Assembly: GCA_006503535.1 (NCBI GenBank)
Contig: QYRS01000001.1
Coordinates: 186,001-250,000 of the forward strand
Reading direction: 5' to 3'
DNA length: 64,000 nucleotides
DNA from: Arthrinium phaeospermum
Taxonomy: Eukaryota; Ascomycota; Sordariomycetes; Amphisphaeriales; Apiosporaceae
The position numbers and the translations under genes were made by a program. This document shows positions 24,184 to 37,265 of this stretch, in pieces. A model generated the notes under the pieces. The model worked only from the letters and a program-made list of their open reading frames with translations, did not search any database and was not told where the DNA came from. Within the stretch, counting starts at the first letter, position 1. The number at the start of each line of letters is the position of its first letter.

Positions 24184-24551
24184 ATGGATTGCAGCACAAT
24201 GCGTCTCACACATGCTCTCGTCGTCCTTGCTGGCTTCTTCTGCCATATTCTTTATCAAACAGCTTTCCGACTCTCGGAATTGCCCCCCGTCCCTGGGAGC
24301 CACGGTACCGCCAATGGTCCAACCGACGTATCGTGGCCATCTCTGATCACCAAACCCACTTGTTCTATGCTGTATTATTTGCCTTCAGCTATCATCAAGT
24401 CTACAAGGTTTCTGGGCTTTTGCATGTTCAACGGTGGAGGGATTGCGAAGCCTTTGGCCAAAGGGCTCAAGGCTTGTTCTCGCTTACTTCTGCAACTTAT
24501 ATTGCCCTCGCGCGCCCTATCGCGGACGCCATGACGGGATGGGAGAATTAG
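24184..24551 (+). CDS. doubtful small ORF with signal-like N-terminus
   Basis: Seen: from ATG 24184 or 24199 the frame begins MRLTHALVVLAGFFCHILY, which resembles a signal peptide. A second overlapping frame, ending at 24551, reads HLFYAVLFAFSYHQVYK and LTSATYIALARPIADAM and also looks protein-like. If one base were lost near 24290 the two could form one product of about 120 aa. No family is recognised, and it may not be a gene. Confidence 0.25.
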
Positions 24552-25816
24552 GCCAACAGAGGACCGAATGAACGATTGTCATTCTATACACCGATAGCAA
24601 GCCACCAGGCATTTTACAGAACCAACCATTCAGTCCTCAATGTAGTGACATTGTCGAGATAGCACCAGCCGCCGCACAGAATCCGAAAGCACCTACTCTA
24701 TAAGATCCTACATATACGAAAGATTCGGCACGACGAAGGGTTCAACTCGATTACCAGAACCACATTCCATGAAGACGGTGGTATTCCCGCCTCCAGTACA
24801 CCAAAATGCCAATCAGATGCGAATCAGAAGGTTCGTGAATAATCACGGGTCTCTCTACAGATCAGCTGATAGGCAGGGACGACGAAGAGAAACCTTCGTG
24901 GTCATGGACTTAGGCTATAGATACGCTGCATCAAGTGAGTTGGCAAACATAATGTGTGAAGATACCTTCAAGGGGCGTCCTACGGGTGCGAAGCCTGTGT
25001 CCTCTGGCGACAGCACACACTCCGCGTCCCATGGGACAGCAGGCAACCAAGCGAATTCACATTGGGTGGTACGAGACAAATCATAGAACCAAAGCTAATA
25101 TCAGAATGCCTACATTCTCCAATCCGGCGCGGACCAGCAGAACCGTGTTGCATTATCCAATAATGACGCATGTTGTAACAAAACCAGCATCCCATGCATG
25201 AAAACGCGCGACATGGCCAGGCTTCTCTAGCTGACTGCACCCAATCAATACCCACTCCAGTCAGGCGGACTGTTTGCCTCGGGCGTTTTAACACCTAAAC
25301 CTGATTGCTGTGTGAGGGGTAAGGCAGATATGGTAAACATTAGATGACCAGTCTGCGAGGCAGACTTTGCTTGAGGGTACTTAGTACCCAACCATTGTAT
25401 TTGAGAATGAGGCTTGCATGGCGGGATAAATCGGGAGTACGAAAGCGGTCTTGGTGCAGGCGGCCTCGTTGTGCACGAGTGCCAAAACCGTGACAAAACC
25501 CGACCACTCACGTTGAAGCCCGCCCATAGTACGTGGCTTTGTGGCCTTCCCAAGATCCGACAGAACCGATTGGTCTTGGCGAGTTCCAAAACCCGGCTGC
25601 ATACGACCCCCCTTTGGAATGTTGGTCCAGAGCCAGAGTTTCGAACAAGAGTTTCTCGAGCACATATAAGCTCTCCTTGCGAGTTCCCCCCTGATTATTA
25701 AAGAAGGGAATCCTCCACATCCCAGTCTTCTCGGACAGGTCTATATTGTGCCACTTTCTGCGCGTTCAACACCACTTGCCCGTCGCGGCACCGTCACAGC
25801 ATTTCCATTCCCCGTC
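24552..25816. other. 1.2 kb without a recognised gene
   Basis: Short frames on both strands (for example 24769-25086) have no motif, splice signal or composition that separates them from chance. Confidence 0.35.
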
Positions 25817-28800
25817 ATGATGCCTTCTTCATCTGAATGGGAAGATCGCAAAAGCCAGATCCTGGCTTTGATCGCCGAGAAACAACTTGCCCTTGTGATT
25901 GAGACGATGAAACAACACGGGTTCACTGCTTCGTAAGAAAACCTCCATAACGGTCCATTTGACTTGCCATGCGCTTCTGTTATCTCTACCTCGTGGTAGT
26001 GCACCATGCTACTTCTCGATGCACTATTAATTTGACACATCCTAATAGCAAGGCACAATACGAGCAACAACTCGTTAAATGGAACGCACGCAAGAACCTC
26101 AAGAAGGGCGAGTGGAGGGCGACTATAACTGTGTATGACAGACTCGTCACGCGGCATGGAGAGAGAAACGTCAGGCTTCTCATTTCCGGAAACCCTGTTG
26201 ACGAGAAACGAATTGCAAAGAATCGATGCCGATATTGTCGGGAAAGATTCAACCTATGGATCTTGTTACAGACTCTGGTACAGTGAGAGGATCCCTCCCA
26301 AAAGCGGACAAGTCTGACTGACATTGAAGAAATAGCTGGGCACATACCACGTGGGGTCTCCTTTCGAGTACTTCGAACCCATGGAGAGTGGATGTCGCCG
26401 CCGCCCGATGAGTTACAGACCGAGCGTTTTTCAACAACAGGCATATCATCTCGAACACATTCTTCCAGCTTCCTCAGGTGAGGCTGCCTTGGAAGACGTC
26501 CATGATGTTACCATGCCGGATTTGGTGCCAAGCCCGACTTTCTCTGCCTTTATAGACTGGGGAAACCTTGACGACACCGTGATACCGTCAATATCCGCCT
26601 CCGATCCTATCCCGTCATTACCCTTTGTGGGGCAGAGGCCTAGGTCACTAAGCCCATTCAACTTCTCCAGGGCAACTCAACTTCTCTCCAACAATATGGT
26701 CGAACTCTATCGCTGCCAACGAGGATCAAAAGACGCCAGGGCAAATGCTTCTCGATCTTGGTTTCTTTCAGTTTGAGAAACGATTGCTGGAGGGTACTGG
26801 TATGAAAATTATTTCGTCTATCATGGTCTTTACTAATCTCGCCTAGGTGCCACCAATCTGCATACCTGGCTTGCGGCCATGTTCACTTCCTCCAGAGCCC
26901 TACGATACAGTTCCTATCTTGCATCACAGTGTCACAGCGGTCTCCTTTCGACCTACTCGGCACGCAGCTCGCGGGACATCACTATGTCCACAGCCTCATG
27001 CAGCCTTTCATGTCCATGCTCCTGGCAAAGATCTGAGTACTGCCCAAAACGTCACGGATTTCGATGCCCACATCCATCGATTGTTACTCTTCTCCTTTGC
27101 CAACGGATTTCTGGCTTAGAAATGGTGGATCTCACTCGCGTGCTGGGATTTCTCAGCCAGTACAAGAACATTGGCTCCCTGGTAATGCAGCTGAAAGAGA
27201 TCCCGGGGCCCTACAGCAAAGCCATAGCTGTGGGTGTCTTCAAGTTGTGCGTCGAGTCGAGAGAAGCGCAAGCCGCCCAACAGTTGTTGGAAACAAAGAA
27301 GATCAACGTCAATGCCATCATCTTCACCCAAAACGGGATCCGTCTCACGCCATTGGAGAGAGCGTGCCAGCTACAAGACGCAGATATGGTCCGTGTTCTT
27401 TTAGCAAACGGAGCGGATGTGAATAAGTCCTGCGAGCCGGCGGAAGGGCCGCTCTCTCGCCTGATTTATGGTGTCGAGAGAGGTACCACAATCAACCCCG
27501 TGGCGCAACGTGCCGTCTTCCAGCTTCTCGATGCAGGTGCTCGAGTTCAACACTTGGAATGCTACATGTTTTGCTTTTTTGCACGCTAAGGATGTGGTCT
27601 TTGGGCTTACACTCCGACTCTTAGACCAAACCCTGAAGCTTGGTTGTTAAATCATATACCTCGGCTCACCGCGAAGGAGCTGAGCAATGAACAATGTCCG
27701 AGGTTCTGAAATCAGTTTTACCAAGATACGGGATAGCCAAAGGAAGAGACTATGGCCAGTCAAGTACGCAAATACATCGAATACTTGTGGAATGTGCTAT
27801 GAAAGGCCACTCTCAACTTGTTGAGATGCTTCTGCCTCAGTATGCGTACCCCGTCACCGACGTTTTATGGGTGCAATCCGAGGCCGCCACAAAGATTTGG
27901 CCGAAATGATAGTGTCTGGATACGCTCCATCACTCGAGTCCGAGTCTCATAATGTCAATTACCGAACCAACCACTGATTACGGCTATTTGGCTGAAGATC
28001 ACGATCTTATTCGCTTTTGTGAGGGAAATGGCGTGTTGAACCGCCTTCAAGATCGTCATTTTGAAAGTGCTATGGATGCTGCAGCATCCACTGGTAATTC
28101 CAAATACGTTCGCAGACTTCTGGAAGTTTTCCGGCATCCTGACCCGCATGTGCTTACCCAGCCGCTCCTTCACGCCATTCAGGGTGGCTATAAGGAAATT
28201 GCTTTCATGCTTCTTGAAGCAGGGGCAGACGTCAATTGAACGCCGATGAAATATTCACCGCCCGACCCCTTCATGGCTGCTATTATCCGAGGCGATCGCA
28301 GTCTAGTGCATGCTATAATAGATGCCAACTTCGCTGGCGCCCCAGTCGTTGGTACGACGGGTTTTGCCCCTGTTATAGAGTTGATGAAGAAGAAACTACA
28401 ATATTGTCAGCGTTGATACGATAGGCGACCAATCAATTATCACCAAGGCGTTTCATCTGATCCTAGTCACCTAAGCTCCAAGAAAGCGATGTTGAGGGAT
28501 GGTGAGAAGACGCCAGCTTGGAATGTTCCAACTACTTGAGCAGAAGCCATTGCGCCACACTGCCGCCACGGCACGATGAAATTTGCAGCAGCAAGTAATG
28601 ATTGGACAACGGTTCGAGAAATGCTTAGCTTGGGGGCAAATCCAGGGAACTCGGAGTGTTGATTGCAGCCGCTGACGCAAGTCAAGAGATGTTCATATTT
28701 GTTCGAGAAAGTTTCATGGTCGTTGGTCCATGCCTCGACGACAGTGATTCATCAGGGGAGTATGGTTGGAATACTTGCGGTGCCCGTTTGCTGGAACACG

Positions 28801-29401
28801 CCATAAAAAAGGGCGTCAGCGGTCTGCCACTACTGGCGTTTATCATAAAGACAGGAAGGCTCGATCTCAATGGCCTACCGACTAGGCCTTATTTGACCCC
28901 CCTGGGAGCCGCGATTGCAGCGTGCAGTGATGGAAGCGATCTGGTCGCATTACTCCTGGAGAAACATATCCGTGTCAACAAGAAAGCAACACTCGGAACC
29001 AAAGAACACCGTTACAAATGGCAGCCGAACTTGGCTGTCTAGAGATTGTCAAACTATTGCTCTCCAATGGTGCCGACGTGAATGCCCCACCCGCATTCCG
29101 AGCAGGAGGGACGGCCTTGCAGCTGGCTGCCATCAGCGGGAACTGCAATATCGCGTGTGTGCTTCTTGAGCATGGCGCCGACCTCCAGCAGCCTCCGCGC
29201 GCCCTTGGTAGATGGCCCTTGGAGGGCGCTGCCGAGCACGGGCGATTGGCAATGCTTGATTATCTGTGGCGGGTCAGTGACGGCAAGGGGTTCAGTGACG
29301 AGATTTGCGACCGTGCCACAGAGCTCGCTGGAGAAAATGGACATGAAGCATGTCAGGATATGATTCGGGAATTGAGGCGCCAAGTCTCCTTCGACTTATG
29401 A
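25817..29401 (+). CDS. Clr5-domain ankyrin-repeat protein, frames broken
   Basis: Seen: the ATG at 25817 opens SSEWEDRKSQILALI, and after an intron (25933-26048) the frame continues KAQYEQQLVKWNARKNLKK, the fungal Clr5 domain (PF14420). A variable middle section follows (about 26350-27110). Ankyrin-type helices come next: LTPLERACQLQDADMVRVLL ANGADVN (27350-27425), LVECAMKGHSQLVEMLL, SAMDAAASTGNSKYVRRLLE, LLHAIQGGYKEIAFMLLEAG and LEIVKLLLSNGADVNAPP, up to the stop at 29401. Known: Clr5-ankyrin proteins are abundant lineage-specific fungal proteins of unclear role. Odd: the coding signal changes frame at least five times (about 26260, 27570, 27890, 28240 and 29040). No complete model is possible. 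Confidence 0.7.
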
Positions 29402-30437
29402 CTTGATGTCTGGGGCATTGGCGATGGCATAGGGGGGGACTTTCATTGGTCGTATAATGCTTTTTCGGGTTTCAATAGTTATCAGGAAGGCGTGCCGCAA
29501 GGAACTTATTTATTTCTAGTCTGTCTGCGTACTCTGTACTCGTCCCTATGAATCTGATGGAAAAACTATGTCAAGGCAAGGCCTTGCAGCCAGCGGCCAA
29601 GCTGACCGAGGCTCTTCCCTTTCCTTCATTGCATCTCGTCCACCGTCATTACCTTGATGGGATGGTAGACATTGACATTATGCAATACTTGATGCTGACA
29701 AACTGCGACTTTGGTGCATATGCGGCTATGCGAAACACCGATAGTACATGGTACATGTCGCATGTTATCAGCAGGCATATTTGTATAATGTAGTCTGATA
29801 GAGATAACGTGTGACCAATATGGATAGCATGACCGTATATTAATATCAAATTGTACAATCTGGGCGGCATAAAGCCCGTTTTCGGTCCTACTTTCACCGG
29901 CAAAATGCACGAAACCGTCACGGCCCCTTCCCTCCGCCCTGATCAACCCGCTCGACATACCTCCCGGCAATTGGCATGCTACATGGCTATCGTAGCTGTT
30001 CGGCGATTTGAATGTGTCCTATCAGGGAGTCTGGAAATTCCATTTGGCAAGTTGCATAATTTCTGTCGCAGAACGTTGCCAATGTCGTCATGCCGCATTT
30101 CTTCAGGAGATAGCGCCAGGCAGTTCGAAAACGACAACGACCATATGTCTCGATATCGCAATATCATATCCCAATGTCTTCATCGCTTGGCTAAGTATAA
30201 CTCCGGGATGATGCCGCCTCCTCGCGACCCAATGTTTAGCCAGGAAACGATCGACTGAACGGTTTCGGATAAAAAAGGGGTAACCAGCAGGGGTGAACAG
30301 CCATCTCACTTCCGAAGTACACGATATACCCCCGCCCTCGTAGCGATCGGCTGCGCGCCCGAAGGCCTAAGACTTCATCTGGAGATCATCCCGACATCCT
30401 TCCTTATACCTGATCTCTTCTCCACCTCGGACCACTC
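29402..30437. other. intergenic, no gene seen
   Basis: About 1 kb between the ankyrin gene and the cutinase on the same strand. No conserved frame or repeat is seen. It should hold the cutinase promoter. Confidence 0.4.
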
Positions 30438-31427
30438 ATGCGGACACTTCTGCCCGCCCTAGCGGTGATCACCGCCGCCTGGGCCCAGTCCTGGACGACG
30501 GGATGGGACGCCCAGGAGTTCCTGCAACTTGGCTGCCGGCCAGTCATCCTTTTCGTCGCGAAGGCGACCTTTGAGCCCGGTAACTTGGTGAGTACATGGT
30601 TGCATAGGACCGAGACCCCCTTTTCCAGGCTACCCCTCTTCTTGCTTCCCCGCAGAAAGGTAAACCCAACTGACACGGGACGTCATAGGGCAACACCATC
30701 GGCCCCCGCGTCTCCAACAGCATCAAGTCCGCCTTCGGCGTCACCAATGTCGCCACCGAGGGCATCGACTACTGGGGCCTGCCGCTCGGCAACTTCTACC
30801 CGGGCGGCGCCCCGCCGTGGGGCATCAGCGAAATGGCCCAGCTCCTGACAGCCGCCTCGGCGTGTCGGAATTCGCGCATCATCATCACCGGCTACAGGTC
30901 CGTCCTCTACTCTTTTCTCTTTCCCTCTCCTCGTCCTACTTTCCGCTCTCGTCTTTCTCCCCTCCCTTCCTCCTTCCCTTCTTCTCTCCCTTCGACCCCT
31001 CCAATTTCCCCACTAACCCCACCCCCAGCCAAGGCGCCGCCCTAACCCACCGCGCCGTCCAATCCCTCCCCGCGGCCGTCAAATCCAAAATCGCCGGCAT
31101 CGTCACCTTCGGCGACACCCAGACCCTGCAAGACGGCGGCCGCATCCGGGGTTCCCCCCCAACCGCACCCTCATCATCTGCAACCTCGGCGACGTCATCT
31201 GCACCGGCACCCTGCTCGTCTACCCGGTGCACCTCGACTACGTCAAGTGGGTGCCGACGGCCGTCGCGTTTCTCATCGAGCGCCTGCTCGAGGCCGACGC
31301 GCGGGACCCCTTCATGGGGCTCATGAACGAGACCGACACGACGCCGCCCGCGCTGCCGCCGCCGTCCGCCTGGCCGCCGGCGTGGACGTCGTCGGTGGCG
31401 CCCATGCCGGTGCCGTCCAATGGGTAG
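30438..31427 (+). CDS. cutinase (carbohydrate esterase family 5)
   Basis: Seen: exons 30438-30587, 30689-30897 and 31029-31427 give about 252 aa. A signal peptide (LLPALAVITAAWA) precedes VILFVAKATFEPGNLGNTIG, the cutinase oxyanion region. The nucleophile motif GYSQGA is assembled across the second intron. The CNLGDVICTG block supplies the acid Asp and YPVHLDY the His. A Pro-rich tail follows. Known: cutinases are secreted serine esterases that cleave cutin and other polyesters, and act in plant colonisation and saprotrophy. Odd: one base is missing near 31154 (GGGG before TTCCC), shifting the frame; adding it gives a length divisible by three. The second intron (131 bp) is strongly pyrimidine-rich. 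Confidence 0.9.
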
Positions 31428-31955
31428 ATGATAGAGAGATGGCACTGATTGATCATAACTCGAAGGTTCAGAACAGCGCAGACAGTCTGGAAGATAACGG
31501 AATGTAGATCACTTCTCTAGTTATTGATGTGTACTTGTATACAGCCCAACAACCCTATCTCTACAGTGTCGCCCCATCTCACTCCCTTCCACCTTTTCAA
31601 TATGTACTGCCTCTCTCCTCTCCTCCTAAACACAACGGGCCATCAGGTCATGATAGCTGGGAATATTGAGCGAAAATAACCAGAGGGGGGTGCGGGCAAC
31701 GAAAACCATGTCTTCTCTCCCCGGCCCGTAGGCCGGCAAAAAGAACCAAAGAAAAAGGAGCCCCTTATTGACGCCGAGCCTCATACCCCCTGTCCGAAAC
31801 CCCTAAAATTCTGCCAATTCCTCATGCAACTCCAACAAGAAATAGCCACTGTCCATAGAATAAGTAATTCATTTTTTTGCGCGCTTGCTCAAACAACATG
31901 TCATGCCACCGACAAGAATCATCACCAGTCGTCAATTGTCTGCCCGATTGCGAAG
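31428..31955. other. convergent 3' regions
   Basis: About 530 bp between convergent cutinase and kinesin genes. It probably holds both 3' UTRs and terminators. Nothing else is seen. Confidence 0.4.
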
Positions 31956-34900
31956 TTATCGGACAGTCTTCTTCACAGTTCCCGACCTGCCAGTCTTGAT
32001 GGCCTTGAGTGTGCCCTGCTGACCAGGCTTGGCTTTGGATACCTGAATATCGTCACAATTAGTATTAAACATTCATCAAAGTCAAGTCGGGGAATAACAT
32101 ACCGTGGTGGCAAAGTCCAGACTGCTGACCGTCTCCTTGATGTCGTCCCGCAGCGGACTAATCATGACAAACATGAGCGTCTTGCAGCTGCCGCCGAGGC
32201 AGCTCTCCAGCATGCGCGTCAGCGTCGAGTTGCGGTAGGGAATGTGCGAAGCGTTGTCGGCCAGCGCCGTCATGACCTGGCTGAGCGTCGACAAGCTCTT
32301 GTTGATGCTCGTGGCCTCCTTGAAGTTTTCGCCTTCAACCTGAGACTCCTTCACTCGCTCGGATCCGGCCAAGTCGATAAGGTTCAGCACGCCTTCGCTC
32401 ACCGTGCCGTCGGCGTTGGTACCCGTGAGCTTGAGGGTAAACACTGAGTGAGACCGGGAAGACTCGCGGTTCATCTTCGTCGCCGCCACCGTGCGGTTCT
32501 TCATGGCGGTTTCGAGCATCGACTGGACTGCATCGGGGGAGTCGAGTGGCGTTTCCTGGGATGTGACGAAACACTTCTTGGAAACAGGGTCTTGTCGGAG
32601 CTCGACTTGGTTCCTGGTGCCATCAGAGCCAAGCAAATCGAACAGCTTCTCGTTGTAGACCTCGGTGAAGGAGCCCGTCATCTTGTACCTCCATCCCGCG
32701 TCCTTGAGCTCTTCGGTGGCTTGGTAGATCATGCTCGTCGCGCTGGGAATGATGGAATCCTGGCCGCTGCTCATCGTGTAGGTCTTGCCGGACCCTGTCT
32801 GGCCGTAGCAAAAGATGCAGACCTTCTGGCCGTCCAAGGCGCTTTGAACAAGCTGACTAATCTCGTCAAAGACCTTCTTATTGCCTTCGTCCGGAATGAA
32901 CACGCGTTCAAAGTCGTAGGGCTTGGGTTCCAGCACGACTTCTTGGAGGTAGTTCTTGGTGGGGACCATGAGGGTCATCTTGCCAATGTGGTCGTCGTAG
33001 TCGCCAACTTCGGTGTCTATTTGAGCACATTCCGTCTCGTTTCGGCCCGGGCGGATACGGCACATGACCCGAATGTTGCCCTTCATGGTTTGCAACTGCT
33101 CAAACAGCTTGCGGCGTCTTGTCTCCTCCACCCGAAGCTTGGCCTTGGTTTCTTGTGCCTCACGCTTGGCGGCAACTGCTTCGTCCAGAGCAGCCTGCTT
33201 CTCGTCGGCCATGAGACGGAAGTTCTCCAGCTGCTTCTGTTCGTCTCCCTTCAGATGGATGAGAGCGGTCTGGCCGGCAGACACCTGGTTCTCAAGATCG
33301 GTAATGCGAGCCTCTTTCCGGCAGAGCTGAGCGTTCATATCGTCCTGGATCACCTTGGCCCGCTCCAACTCTTTCTTGGTGACTTCGAATTGGATCAGCT
33401 GTGCCTCCAAGTCCTTCCCGCTCTCTTCAACACGCAGACGAGCACTCTGTTTCTCTTCGTCCAAGAGCTTCTCGAGATCCTCGGACACCTTGTGCGCCTC
33501 GCTCAGTTGGCGCGCAAAATCCGCGGCCATCTCGTCTCGCAAGGCTTGCAGGCGCTTCCGTGATTCTCGTTCCAAGTCATCCTTCTCCCGGTTGAAGTCG
33601 CGTATCCTGTTGTCAATATCGTTTCTGTGTTCGCGTAGCAGGTCTTCGGCGTCGTTACGCCGCGCTCGTTTCTCGTCCTCCAAGTCACGTTCGAGCATGA
33701 ATATCCTCCGTTCAGCTTTGTCCAGCTCTGATTGCATCTCCGTCTTCTTCGACTCGAGGTCTGACTTGAGCGTTTCCAGCTCCGTTGCTGTGCATTGAGT
33801 CAGTCTCGTACACCCAAGTTCACATCCTTCTTTCCATCCACGTACCTTTGAGGCGGAATGTAGCAACATCCTCTTCCAAGGTCTTTTGGCCAATGATGGA
33901 GTGATTGATGATGTCCTTCATCGCTTTGAATTCGGATTCGAAGGTCCCTAATCTCTCGTCCACATCCCAGGCTACAAAGTTTGTCACGTTAGAATATTTG
34001 TTCAAGAAAGAAGGGGACTGCTTGAGAGGGGAATGCGACGCCACCATCTTTGCCTTCCGAACAGATTTGTAGGCAGATTCGAATAATCGGGTCTGCTGCT
34101 CAAACTGCTCAATGGTTGGTGTCTTGGGGACCACTGGGCCTTCCTTCACACCAAGGCCAGCTGACGGTGGCTCCTCCGGGTTGATGGCACGTTGAGGTGT
34201 CGTAAATTTCGGAGGAGGCATCAATGAGCTACTCGGTGGCGGTGTCTTTGGTTGCGGATTCACTTGATCCACGTCGTTGGGGGCTAAGGCATCTGACCCT
34301 CTGCCCCCAATCGATAAAGACGCCATTTGCTCGCAAATAGAGGCTTCTCTAGCTGCTGGCAATGGTGTCGCATATACGGCAGGGACGCCCTTTGCAGGGA
34401 CGGCCTTCCGCATCTTGCTGAGTGGCAGATTGCTACAGCTTCTTGCCTTGGCAAGCCGTCGCGGGATGTTCGTACCATTTTTGTTGTTGTTGCCGTTGGA
34501 GTTCTGTTGGGGCTCCTCCCCTCGGACACCCATGGACGTCACGGGACGGGCAGTCCTGGAGTTTGTTGAGCGAACGCTGCCGGTTCGACCATGGGAGTAT
34601 GATGTGTGTGAGGAACGCGATGGTGGCCGAGTTCCAGGGCCGACACTGCTGGCATAACTGCTATTCGAGGTGTGTGTGATGTGTTTGAATTGTAAGATAT
34701 CGGGCGCGTTGAGCTCGTACTTGATTTAGCCTGGCAACAAGAGCAATCGTCAGCACATTCGGAGTCTCCAAACAAAGTCAAGAACATATCATAGAGGCAT
34801 CGCATGGTTAGAGGCGTTGGCAGACATTGAGGCAATCCAACCAGTCAACATTTTGGAAGTCGTCCTGAAATATCCTAGGATGGTGGTCGGAGTAATTGGC

Positions 34901-36031
34901 GTTGAGCTGGAGCGAGACACCCTTCCCACCGAGCTCCTCTTTGTTCAGCCATGATACGAAGATGTTGAAGCTCTTGATGCGGTTCGGAATCCAGAAGAAG
35001 GTACGTCGGAAGCCAGAACGGTCCTGTGGCTTTGTGATGGCCCGGCTTGAAAGTTCCAGAGATGTCGATGGTGATTCGGAGCTGGAACTCGGCTGGAACG
35101 GCGCGGAGACATGGCCGGGAATGAGAAGGCTTGGCAAGACCAAGCGTAGAATCACCCGCCATTCTTTGTTGATGGAGCGCCAGATCCGGGAGACGAATTG
35201 GCGAAGCCGCAGGTAGCACAGAGCGCAGGTGAGGCAAACCAATTCCAGCAATAACCTGAAGAGAATGATATGGATGGAAGAAGTCGGCCGTGGCATAGTG
35301 CAAGAAGGTAGCTAGGGGCCGAGCCAAAAGTCATAATGGTTGCTGATAATGTCTGAGAGGCTGTTTCGGAAATCCGGGGTTGTCCTCATCCCGCTGTTGT
35401 TGGATTGCCATCCATGCCATAGTTGCCGGGTGCCTCGCGATTTGGGTTTGTGGGGGGAGGGTTCATGTCTGTATGCAGGAAAGACGGAAGGTGCAAACTT
35501 ACAATATCCTTCAGCGCAGTTCCCTTGACGAAGCTTCTAGCAGGGGTGGGAGCCGCTATCTGCGACCGATGGCCGCCAGGGAACTCGGATGCCTTCTCGA
35601 CCAACGTCTTGCGCTTTGGTTCGGGTTGCATAACTGCAAAGGCAATACTTGTCAGCAGTCGCGATCGGTAAGCCGACAGACGTCCCGGAGAAAATCCGTC
35701 GGCCGGAGGGGTCGGATCCGTACCTGGTGGCGGTAACCCTCGTTTGACGCCGCTTGTCGCATTGGCCGACGGACCCATGCGGGTGTTGGATTGCGACTCG
35801 CTGATCTCGTGTAGGCCTTGCGTTGTCGATGATGATAGTTGCGGCAGTCTCGTCTGCGGTGGTCGTAGGCCCGAAGGCTTGCTGCTGTTGAACTGCATCG
35901 AAAACCCGACGTTAGCCTCCCGATCGATACTCTGCGTTTTGGACCTCCCAATCGTGGAATGGGTTGTTGTGACGCCGGCCATCCGGGGACGGAAAAGAAC
36001 ATACCCCGTGTTCCATGTCGACGTTGGCCAT
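31956..36031 (-). CDS. klpA: C-terminal motor kinesin-14 (KlpA/Kar3 type)
   Basis: Seen: six exons, 36031-36005, 35892-35724, 35633-35503, 34730-33846, 33787-32103 and 32042-31956, about 994 aa. A basic Ser/Pro-rich tail (SSKPSGLRPPQTRLPQL, KRKTLVEKASEFPGGH) is followed by a long coiled coil (about residues 370-620) and the neck, then the motor: GNIRVMCRIRPG, P-loop CYGQTGSGKTYT, NRESSRSHSVF (switch I) and LNLIDLAGSERVKES (switch II). Known: kinesin-14s are minus-end-directed spindle motors. The motor at the C-terminus after the coiled coil supports the class. Odd: an intron of 772 bp (34731-35502), and one base apparently missing near 34665, where frame-1 SYNSNTSHTPR continues in another frame as NSSYASSVGPG. 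The start is chosen from MANVDMEHG joining the conserved tail in phase. Confidence 0.88.
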
Positions 36032-37265
36032 GATTCTGCGGTTGATGGCGATCTGAAAGGCCAGGATAGAGAAAAGGAGCCAAGCTCCAGATGGAGAAGC
36101 ACCAGCAGGTGTGGAGGGCCTTGACGGAGGCGTCTTGTTGTTGGGTGATATGTACAGGCTGGTCAACTGCACGAAGCAGCGGGTGGAGGTTGTAGCGACG
36201 CGGATATGGCGAAGGCTGCTGACCGCCTCTTGTCGTTCGTTATTGGTCGACTGCGATGTAGAGAGAGCGCGATAGTGGGTGGGATAAAGTCGAAATCGAA
36301 GAGGTCCCGGGGTGCAGAGATCAATGCGCCGCGGTTCGTTTTTGTGCAAAGCACCAGCTCGTCGTCATTTGGGGGGGATTCTAATGCGCCTGGATGTGGA
36401 GGACTGCCACTTCAAGTGAGCGGGACTTTGATTAAACACGGCCAAAGTTCCCTTTGCTGAAAGTGGATTGTTTATCCTGCAGCCCGATTGGGATAGGTGT
36501 TGCTATGTCAATAAACGGGTCCGAAAAGTTGGTTGCCCTCCAGCCACATCAACACTGCCACGTAGAGCCACGTGGGTTCTCGGTCCCACGGAAGCAGTAC
36601 GTACTTGTAAAAGCTCGTGGCGTTGTGGCTTGCTGCCCCATTAGCTCATGGATGCAACATGGTGGCATCTTTTTTTATTTTAGGCCCGGTCTCACACCAG
36701 AGCATTTTCCAGAAGCGATATTCACATGTCACCCGTTGCCGCTACTGAGCTAAGGTTCAACTGCTGCTGCTGCTCGCAAGTAAGCAACCATCCACCAGCA
36801 CCACCACCCACAAGCATATGGGCAATGCGAATCCGATCCTGCCAAACAGCCCCGACCTATCACGCTACTACGGAACCATTTCGCTGGCTTGACACAGCGC
36901 AGTGATTAATAATTACCTGTTCCTACCATTCTTTTTCCATTAGTTCCTGGCCGTCTTTACGAGCTCGTAACTGTTCCTTGTTCCTGTTCGTCTGTCTGTT
37001 TGCTTGCCGCAATCTTAAGTGTGTTGTGCCACCATAAGCCTACACACACCTAACCGACCGTATTCCACGGTGATGCGTCGATAACCCGTACCTCGTCTCC
37101 GAAACCTGGACACCCAATATACACGCTTCATCCCCACCTTGAAAGCGTAGCGAATACATACCCGACACATCTCAAGAGACATCTCTGCGAACCCGTGCGC
37201 TCTCTGCGCAAACACGACCTGCGGGAACCTGCGAAACGATTACATACCAACACACCTCGCCCAAG
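36032..37265. other. divergent promoter region
   Basis: About 1.2 kb between the divergent kinesin and acyltransferase genes. It contains an E-box (CACGTG at 36569-36574). No further gene is seen. Confidence 0.45.

Noticed and set aside
32448..33563. 371-codon plus-strand frame antisense to the kinesin
   Set aside because: Mirror of the coiled coil and motor exon; Leu/Val-rich shadow, no family.
34808..35296. 162-codon frame inside the kinesin intron as a separate gene
   Set aside because: No motif or own splice signals; kept only as an intron observation.
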